A DNA stretch of 64,000 bases from Vitreoscilla sp. (lineage in GTDB: Bacteria > Pseudomonadota > Gammaproteobacteria > Burkholderiales > Burkholderiaceae_C), in assembly GCA_018780145.1 (NCBI GenBank), contig JADMKA010000061.1, positions 1 to 64,000 on the forward strand. Reading direction: 5' to 3'. The notes beneath the pieces were generated by a model that did no database searches, was not told the origin of the DNA, and saw only the letters and a list, made by a program, of their open reading frames with translations. Both the position numbers and the translations under genes were made by a program. Positions 59,542-64,000 of this stretch are shown here, in pieces. Numbering within the stretch: position 1 is the stretch's first letter; every line of letters begins with the position of its first letter.

Positions 59542-61970
59542 GTGTGGCCGCCATGGTGCCCGCCGCCGCGCCAGCCCGTGGGCCGGTGCAGCGCGCCGGC
59601 CGGTTCGAGCTGCGCCAGGTGCTGGGCCGCGGTGCGCAGGCCACCGTCTGGCTGGGTTGGGATCCGAAGCTGCAGCGCGAAGTCGCCGTCAAGCTGATCA
59701 GCGCCAGCGCCGATTCCGCCGCGGTCACCGAGTGGCTGGACGAGGCCCGGGTCATGAGCTCGCTGACCCACCCTGGCATCGTGCCCGTCTACGAGGCCGA
59801 CCAGGACGGCAAGGCGACCTTCCTCGTCTTCGAACGGGTCGACGGCCCCACGCTGAGCGAGAAACTGCGCGGGCTGGGCCCGATGCCTGCCCGCGAGGCC
59901 GCCGAGCTGGTGCGCGAGGTGCTCGACGCGCTCGCCTTTGCCCATGCACGCGGCGTGGTGCACCGCGACCTGAAGCCGTCGAACATCCTGATCGGCGGCG
60001 ACGGCCGGGCCCGGGTGATGGACTTCGGCATCGCCGCCAAGCTGACCGCCGCACACGATGGCCGCGTCGTCGGCACGCCCGGCTACATCTCGCCCGAGGC
60101 GGCCGCCGGCCAGGCGCCGACGCCAGCGATGGATGTCTACGCCGCCGGCATGCTGTTCGGCCAGTTGCTGCTGGGCGGGCCGATGCGCACCGTGCCGCCG
60201 ACGGCCGAGGGTGCGCTGCGCCAGGTGATCCACGAGGACATCGCCTGGCCTGCGGACCGCCGCGTGACGGTGGACGACACCTTGCGCACGATGATCATGC
60301 GTGCCGTCTCGCGCCAACCCGATGCGCGCTTCGGCAGTGCCGCCGAGTTCCGCGATGCGCTGGCCCGCTGGCTCACGCCACCCGACGCCGCACCGCAACC
60401 GGGTGGCCACGGCACGCTCGAGTTCCTGCTGCGCCGCATGCGCCTGCACGGCGACTTCCCGGCCTTGTCCGATTCGGTGGTCCGCATCCAGCGCGTCACC
60501 GCGTCCGACAAGGAAAGCCTGCAAGCCCTGTCCGCCGAGATCCTCAAGGACGTGGCGTTGACGCAGAAGCTGCTGCGGCTGGTCAACACGGCGCATTTCC
60601 GCCATGTCGGCGCGGGCGAGGTGGCCACGGTGTCACGTGCCGCGGCGCTGATTGGCTTCGCCGGCATCCGCAACATGGCGCTCTCGGTGGTGCTGCTGGA
60701 GCACATGAAGGACCAGCAGCATGCCCAGCGCATGAAGGAGCTATTCCTGCAGGCACTCTTGACCGGCACCCTGGTGGACCAGCTTTCGCCACCCAACCGC
60801 GAACGCGAGGAGGCTTTCCTCGGCGGCATGATGAGCCACCTCGGCCGCATGATGGCGGAGTACTACTTTCCCGAAGAGGCGGCCCAGGTCCGCCAGCGCA
60901 CGGGCCGCAGCGGCCTGCGTGAACCCGCTGCGGGTGCCACCGAGATGCCCAGCGAGGCCCGTGTGGCGGCCGACGTCCTGGGCCTCAGCTACGACGACCT
61001 CGGCCTGGGCGTGGCCCAGTCCTGGGGCCTACCGGATAGCCTGCGTCGCATCATGAGCGCGCCGCAGGACGAGGTGCCGAGCCGGCCCGTCGATGCCCCG
61101 GCCGAGCGCATGCGCTGGCGCGTGCGAGCCGCGGGCGAGATCGTGCAGGTGCTGATGGAGGGCGATCCGGCCCAGGTGGACCAGCGTGTGCTGGTGCTGG
61201 GCGAGCGCTATGCCCGTGCGCTGAACGTGCGCCCCGAGGAGTTCACCGAGGCGCTGAAGGTGGCCCGCGTGCACCTCGGCGAAATGGCCGCCAGCCTGAA
61301 GATCGAGCCGGCCGCCCAGGCCCGTGCGCGCCGCCTGCTGACCGCCCCTGTTGCACCCGCACCTGCGCCCGTGCCGGCGGCCACCATCACGATTCCGGGC
61401 CGCGTCGGTGCAGCCGACGACGACACCATGGTGCTGGAGCACCACGACGCGGACCAGGCCCAGGCGGTGCTTTCCGCCGGCATCGCCGACGTGACCACGT
61501 CGATGGCCTCCGACAGCTTCAAGCTCAACGAGGTCCTGCGCATCATCCTCACCACCATCCACAAGGGCCTTGCCTTCGACCGCGTGGTCTTCTGCCTGCG
61601 CGACCCGAAGAGCGGCCTGCTGACCGGCCGCATCGGCCTGGGCGCCGCGGCAGATACCCTGGCCAAACGCTTCAGCGTCGACGCCCGCGGCCCGGCCCCT
61701 TCGGACCTCTTCGCCGCGGCCTGCCTCAAAGGCGCGGACACGGTGATCGCCGACGGCCGCGCGGCCGCGCTGCAACCGCGCCTTCCCGGCTGGTACCGCA
61801 GTTCGTCACCGCACAGCTTCCTGTTGCTGCCGCTGATGCTCAAGGGCGCACCGTTTGCGTTGATCTACGCGGACCGCGAAAAGAGTGCGATCGACTTCGG
61901 TGAGCGAGAGTTGTCGCTGCTGCGGACGCTCCGCAATCAAGCCGTGATGGCCTTCAAGGCCGCGGGGTAG
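59538..61970 (+). CDS. Ser/Thr protein kinase-HDOD-GAF fusion protein
   Basis: 810 residues, soluble. Intact Hanks-type kinase (23-278): glycine loop VLGRGAQATVWLG, Lys52 in VAVKL, Glu69 (helix C), HRDLKPSN (142-149), DFG (162-164), and GTPGYISPE activation segment. HDOD domain (about 295-505: LTQKLLRLVNTAHFRHVG ... SRAAALIGFAGIRNMALSVVLLEHM). Ala/Pro linker (about 600-620). GAF-like domain (about 655-805: LNEVLRIILTTIHKGLAFDRVVFCLRDP ... LLLPLMLKGAPFALIYADRE). It sits in an ATGA overlap with the pseudokinase-HDOD gene and shares its architecture, suggesting duplication and a heteromeric complex. GAF may sense a ligand; targets unknown. Confidence 0.86.
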   Translation: MSVAAMVPAAAPARGPVQRAGRFELRQVLGRGAQATVWLGWDPKLQREVAVKLISASADSAAVTEWLDEARVMSSLTHPGIVPVYEADQDGKATFLVFERVDGPTLSEKLRGLGPMPAREAAELVREVLDALAFAHARGVVHRDLKPSNILIGGDGRARVMDFGIAAKLTAAHDGRVVGTPGYISPEAAAGQAPTPAMDVYAAGMLFGQLLLGGPMRTVPPTAEGALRQVIHEDIAWPADRRVTVDDTLRTMIMRAVSRQPDARFGSAAEFRDALARWLTPPDAAPQPGGHGTLEFLLRRMRLHGDFPALSDSVVRIQRVTASDKESLQALSAEILKDVALTQKLLRLVNTAHFRHVGAGEVATVSRAAALIGFAGIRNMALSVVLLEHMKDQQHAQRMKELFLQALLTGTLVDQLSPPNREREEAFLGGMMSHLGRMMAEYYFPEEAAQVRQRTGRSGLREPAAGATEMPSEARVAADVLGLSYDDLGLGVAQSWGLPDSLRRIMSAPQDEVPSRPVDAPAERMRWRVRAAGEIVQVLMEGDPAQVDQRVLVLGERYARALNVRPEEFTEALKVARVHLGEMAASLKIEPAAQARARRLLTAPVAPAPAPVPAATITIPGRVGAADDDTMVLEHHDADQAQAVLSAGIADVTTSMASDSFKLNEVLRIILTTIHKGLAFDRVVFCLRDPKSGLLTGRIGLGAAADTLAKRFSVDARGPAPSDLFAAACLKGADTVIADGRAAALQPRLPGWYRSSSPHSFLLLPLMLKGAPFALIYADREKSAIDFGERELSLLRTLRNQAVMAFKAAG

Positions 61971-62008
61971 ACACCCGACGCCGGGGTGCCGGCGACAATC
62001 GCGCAGGC

Positions 62009-63277
62009 ATGCAGCCTGCCTTCCACGACCCCTCACCCCGGCTGCGCGACCAGCACGACTATCTGCGCCTGCTCGGCGCACGCGTCTGCGGCACGGCCGC
62101 CAACCAGATGCTGATGGTGGCGCTGGGCTGGCAGATCTACGACCTGACCGGGAGTGCCTGGGCCTTGGGTCTGGTGGGTCTGGCCCAGTTCGTTCCCGCA
62201 TTGTTGTTCACGTTGCCGGCAGGGCACCTGGTCGATCGCCATGATCGGCGCTGGCTGCTGGCCGCCAGCCTGATGATGCAGGCGCTGGTGGCCGCCCTGC
62301 TGGCCATTGGCAGCGCGAGCGCCTGGATCAGCGCCCACTGGATCTTCGCCACCTCGGTGATGCTGGGCGTGGCCCGGGCGGTGCAGATGCCCGCCCTGCA
62401 GGCCTTGACGCCGTCGCTGGTGCCACCCGTGCTGTTGCCGCGGGCGGTCGCCGCCAGCAGCTCGACCATGCAGGGGGCCATCGTCATCGGGCCGGCACTG
62501 GGGGGCGTCGTCTACGCCTGGGGCACAGGCAGGGCGGCCTGGGGCGCTTCGGCGGGCGCGGTGGGCGTCTACACCCTGTCGTTGATCCTGTTGCTGCTGG
62601 CCATCGTGGGGGTGATGGCCCTGCGCCACCGCGCCAGCCATGCTCGGACGGCGGCAGCCAACTGGCACAGCGTGACCGCCGGCCTGCGCTTCATCTGGCA
62701 ACGCCCGGTGCTGCTGGGCGCGATGTCCTTGGACCTGTTCGCGGTGCTGCTGGGCGGCGCCGCGGCGCTGCTGCCGATCTTCGCCAAGGACATCCTGCAT
62801 GCCGGCCCCGAGGCCCTGGGCCTGCTGCGTGCCGCACCGGCCGCCGGTGCCGTGCTGGTGGGCGCCGTATTGGCCCGGCACACGATCGACCGGCGGGCCG
62901 GTGCGTGGCTGCTCGGTGCGGTGGCGGTCTACGGCGCGGCGACCATCGGCTTCGCGCTCGCGCGCACGCTCGCCCTGGCCTTCGTGATGCTGGCCATTGC
63001 GGGCGCGGCCGACATGATCAGCGTGGTGATCCGCCAATCGCTGGTGCAACTGGAAACGCCCGAGGACATGCGCGGCCGGGTCGGTGCGGTCAACTCGGTG
63101 TTCATCGGGGCCAGCAACCAGCTCGGCGAGTTCGAGTCGGGGGCCACGGCGGCCTGGCTGGGCCCGGTGGGCTCGGTGTTGCTGGGGGGTATCGGCACCA
63201 TCGGTGTGGTGCTGGCCTGGTGGCGCTGGTTCCCCGATCTGGCCCGACGGGACCGGTTGCGGGGTGATCCCCCGTGA
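62009..63277 (+). CDS. MFS transporter, EntS-like (MFS_3)
   Basis: 422 residues with 11-12 hydrophobic segments. N-terminal ARVCGTAANQMLMVALGWQIYDLTGSAWALGLVGLAQFVPALLFTLPAGHLVDRHDRR carries the MFS motif A (GHLVDRHDRR, in parts about residues 13-75). Resembles the EntS/YbdA enterobactin exporter family. ATG at MQPAFHD, with GACAAT 9 nt upstream and no Shine-Dalgarno. Substrate unknown; no siderophore genes nearby. A copy of the structured repeat follows the stop codon by 1 nt. Confidence 0.87.
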   Translation: MQPAFHDPSPRLRDQHDYLRLLGARVCGTAANQMLMVALGWQIYDLTGSAWALGLVGLAQFVPALLFTLPAGHLVDRHDRRWLLAASLMMQALVAALLAIGSASAWISAHWIFATSVMLGVARAVQMPALQALTPSLVPPVLLPRAVAASSSTMQGAIVIGPALGGVVYAWGTGRAAWGASAGAVGVYTLSLILLLLAIVGVMALRHRASHARTAAANWHSVTAGLRFIWQRPVLLGAMSLDLFAVLLGGAAALLPIFAKDILHAGPEALGLLRAAPAAGAVLVGAVLARHTIDRRAGAWLLGAVAVYGAATIGFALARTLALAFVMLAIAGAADMISVVIRQSLVQLETPEDMRGRVGAVNSVFIGASNQLGEFESGATAAWLGPVGSVLLGGIGTIGVVLAWWRWFPDLARRDRLRGDPP

Positions 63278-63278
63278 A

Positions 63279-63326
63279 ATGGGGCACCCGGTGCCGGTGT
63301 ACCGGCCCCACCCGCCGCGCGGGTGC
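63279..63326 (+). repeat. Structured repeat, copy C
   Basis: Plus-strand ATGGGGCACCCGGTGCCGG and onward, matching copies A and B at almost every position. Changes fall at the two variable unpaired sites and near the loop of the last palindrome (ACCCGC-CGC-GCGGGT), keeping the stem. Located 1 nt after the MFS stop codon, in the gene's sense direction like copy B. Confidence 0.8.
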
Positions 63327-63367
63327 TCAGCCGGCTTGGGAGCGGCCCGGCGCTCGGCTGACGCCGC

Positions 63368-63685
63368 TCAGTTGCCCGGCGCGACCTGACCGTGCAAGGC
63401 CTTGCGCTGGGCCGTGTAGGCCCACCAGGGGCGGGGCTCGGCGCCCTGCATGAAATCGACGATGGCCATGAAGGTGTCGAGCACACAGGGGTCTTGCCGC
63501 TTGCCGGTGGCGCGTTCGAGCTGGCGATAGAGCGCGAAGGCATCGCGCCCGCACAGGTCCACCGGATGGTGGATGCCCAGCAGGCGCAGGTCACCCGCCA
63601 TGGCAGGCCCCACATTGGGCAACTGCTCCAGCACCAGGCACTGCGCCGGGCTGGCCGCCTTGGGGGCCTTGATCGCGCGGGTCAT
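63368..63685 (-). CDS. Small helix-hairpin-helix protein (Cdd1/mitomycin-resistance-like)
   Basis: 105 residues. A helix-hairpin-helix VLEQLPNVGPAMAGDLRLLGIHHPVDLCGRDAFALYRQL (in parts, about 18-55) resembles the Cdd1 / pathogenicity-locus family of short DNA-binding-like proteins. Starts only 2 nt downstream of the lexA stop on the same strand, so it is cotranscribed with lexA. A role in the SOS response is inferred from linkage. Confidence 0.75.
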   Translation of the reverse strand: MTRAIKAPKAASPAQCLVLEQLPNVGPAMAGDLRLLGIHHPVDLCGRDAFALYRQLERATGKRQDPCVLDTFMAIVDFMQGAEPRPWWAYTAQRKALHGQVAPGN

Positions 63686-63687
63686 GG

Positions 63688-64000
63688 CTAGATCAGCATG
63701 TGCTGGCGCACCAGCCCGACGGCAATGCCCTCGATGGCGAACTCCACCCCACCCAGCGGCACGATGATGGGCTCGAAATCAGGGTTCTCGGGCAGCAGCT
63801 CGATCGAATGGCGGGTGCGGCGCAGGCGCTTGACGGTGACCTCGTCGTCCAGCCGGGCGACGACGATCTGGCCGTTGCGCGCTTCGCTGGTTTTCTGCAC
63901 GGCGAGCAGGTCGCCGTCCATGATGCCGGCGTCGCGCATGCTCATGCCCTTGACCTTCAGCAGGTAGTCGGGGCGGCGGGGGAACAGGCTGGCTTCGAGC
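63688..64000 (-). CDS. lexA: LexA repressor (C-terminal part, truncated by window edge)
   Basis: C-terminal 103 residues only; the gene continues beyond base 64000. LexA represses SOS genes and is cleaved in the presence of RecA. The S24 peptidase domain shows the catalytic Ser in [16 protein letters not shown] and the general-base Lys in [11 protein letters not shown], and ends [11 protein letters not shown]-like (residues [13 protein letters not shown]). The DNA-binding domain and cleavage site lie outside the window. Confidence 0.95.
   Translation of the reverse strand, partial: LEASLFPRRPDYLLKVKGMSMRDAGIMDGDLLAVQKTSEARNGQIVVARLDDEVTVKRLRRTRHSIELLPENPDFEPIIVPLGGVEFAIEGIAVGLVRQHMLI

Overview
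The window is a high-GC, gene-dense chromosomal segment from a betaproteobacterium, most likely order Burkholderiales (Rubrivivax/Leptothrix/Sphaerotilaceae-like). This rests on the EF-P with Arg32 paired with the rhamnosyltransferase EarP, the surE-pcm-nlpD-rlmD order, the carAB-greA-yhbY/rlmE-ftsH-folP-glmM-pst-pho run, AddAB-type recombination genes and a type B L31. It is core chromosome. There is no insertion sequence, prophage, CRISPR array or rRNA operon, and no gene-free stretch longer than about 290 bases.

Layout. 1-9.3 kb: a small basic protein, mnmC translationally coupled to a haem-dependent N-demethylase-like gene, efp and earP, uvrC, a TonB-like lipoprotein, pgsA and a tartrate/malate dehydrogenase. 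9.3-12.1 kb: HU, tRNA-Val(UAC), ppiD, tRNA-His(GUG). 12.1-18.9 kb (minus): an operon for aromatic-acid uptake and CoA activation, with substrate-binding protein, two permeases and two ATPases of the LivKHMGF type, then feruloyl-CoA synthase and a 4-hydroxybenzoyl-CoA-type thioesterase. 19.2-23.3 kb: a two-component pair with a multi-pass membrane sensor, then a quinone oxidoreductase. 23.4-28.5 kb: surE-pcm-nlpD-rlmD, where rpoS would be expected but is absent, and a geranylgeranyl-reductase-family flavoprotein. 28.5-29.4 kb: structured repeats and a Bax-inhibitor-1 protein. 29.7-40.7 kb: carAB, greA, a small membrane protein, the back-to-back pair yhbY/rlmE, ftsH, folP, glmM. 40.7-47.5 kb: a complete Pho module (pstSCAB-phoU-phoBR) behind a Pho box. 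47.5-51.5 kb (minus): a polytopic glycosyltransferase-like protein, rpmE, rho, trxA. 51.7-57.5 kb: addB-addA. 57.7-62 kb: two overlapping genes that each fuse a kinase fold to an HDOD domain. 62-64 kb: an MFS transporter, a small helix-hairpin-helix protein and the 3' end of lexA.

Four observations deserve attention. (1) The coupled pseudokinase-HDOD / kinase-HDOD-GAF pair looks like a small signalling cassette whose output is unknown. (2) A highly structured 47-48 nt repeat occurs three times; two copies sit directly after a stop codon in the sense direction, and its variation falls mostly in unpaired positions. (3) Several genes have a -10-like hexamer only 6-10 nt before the start codon and no Shine-Dalgarno sequence, suggesting frequent leaderless transcription, including two very compact divergent promoters (earP/uvrC and yhbY/rlmE). 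(4) Factor-independent terminators sit inside the putative leaders of greA and ppiD. All functional calls come from reading the sequence; no database search was run.
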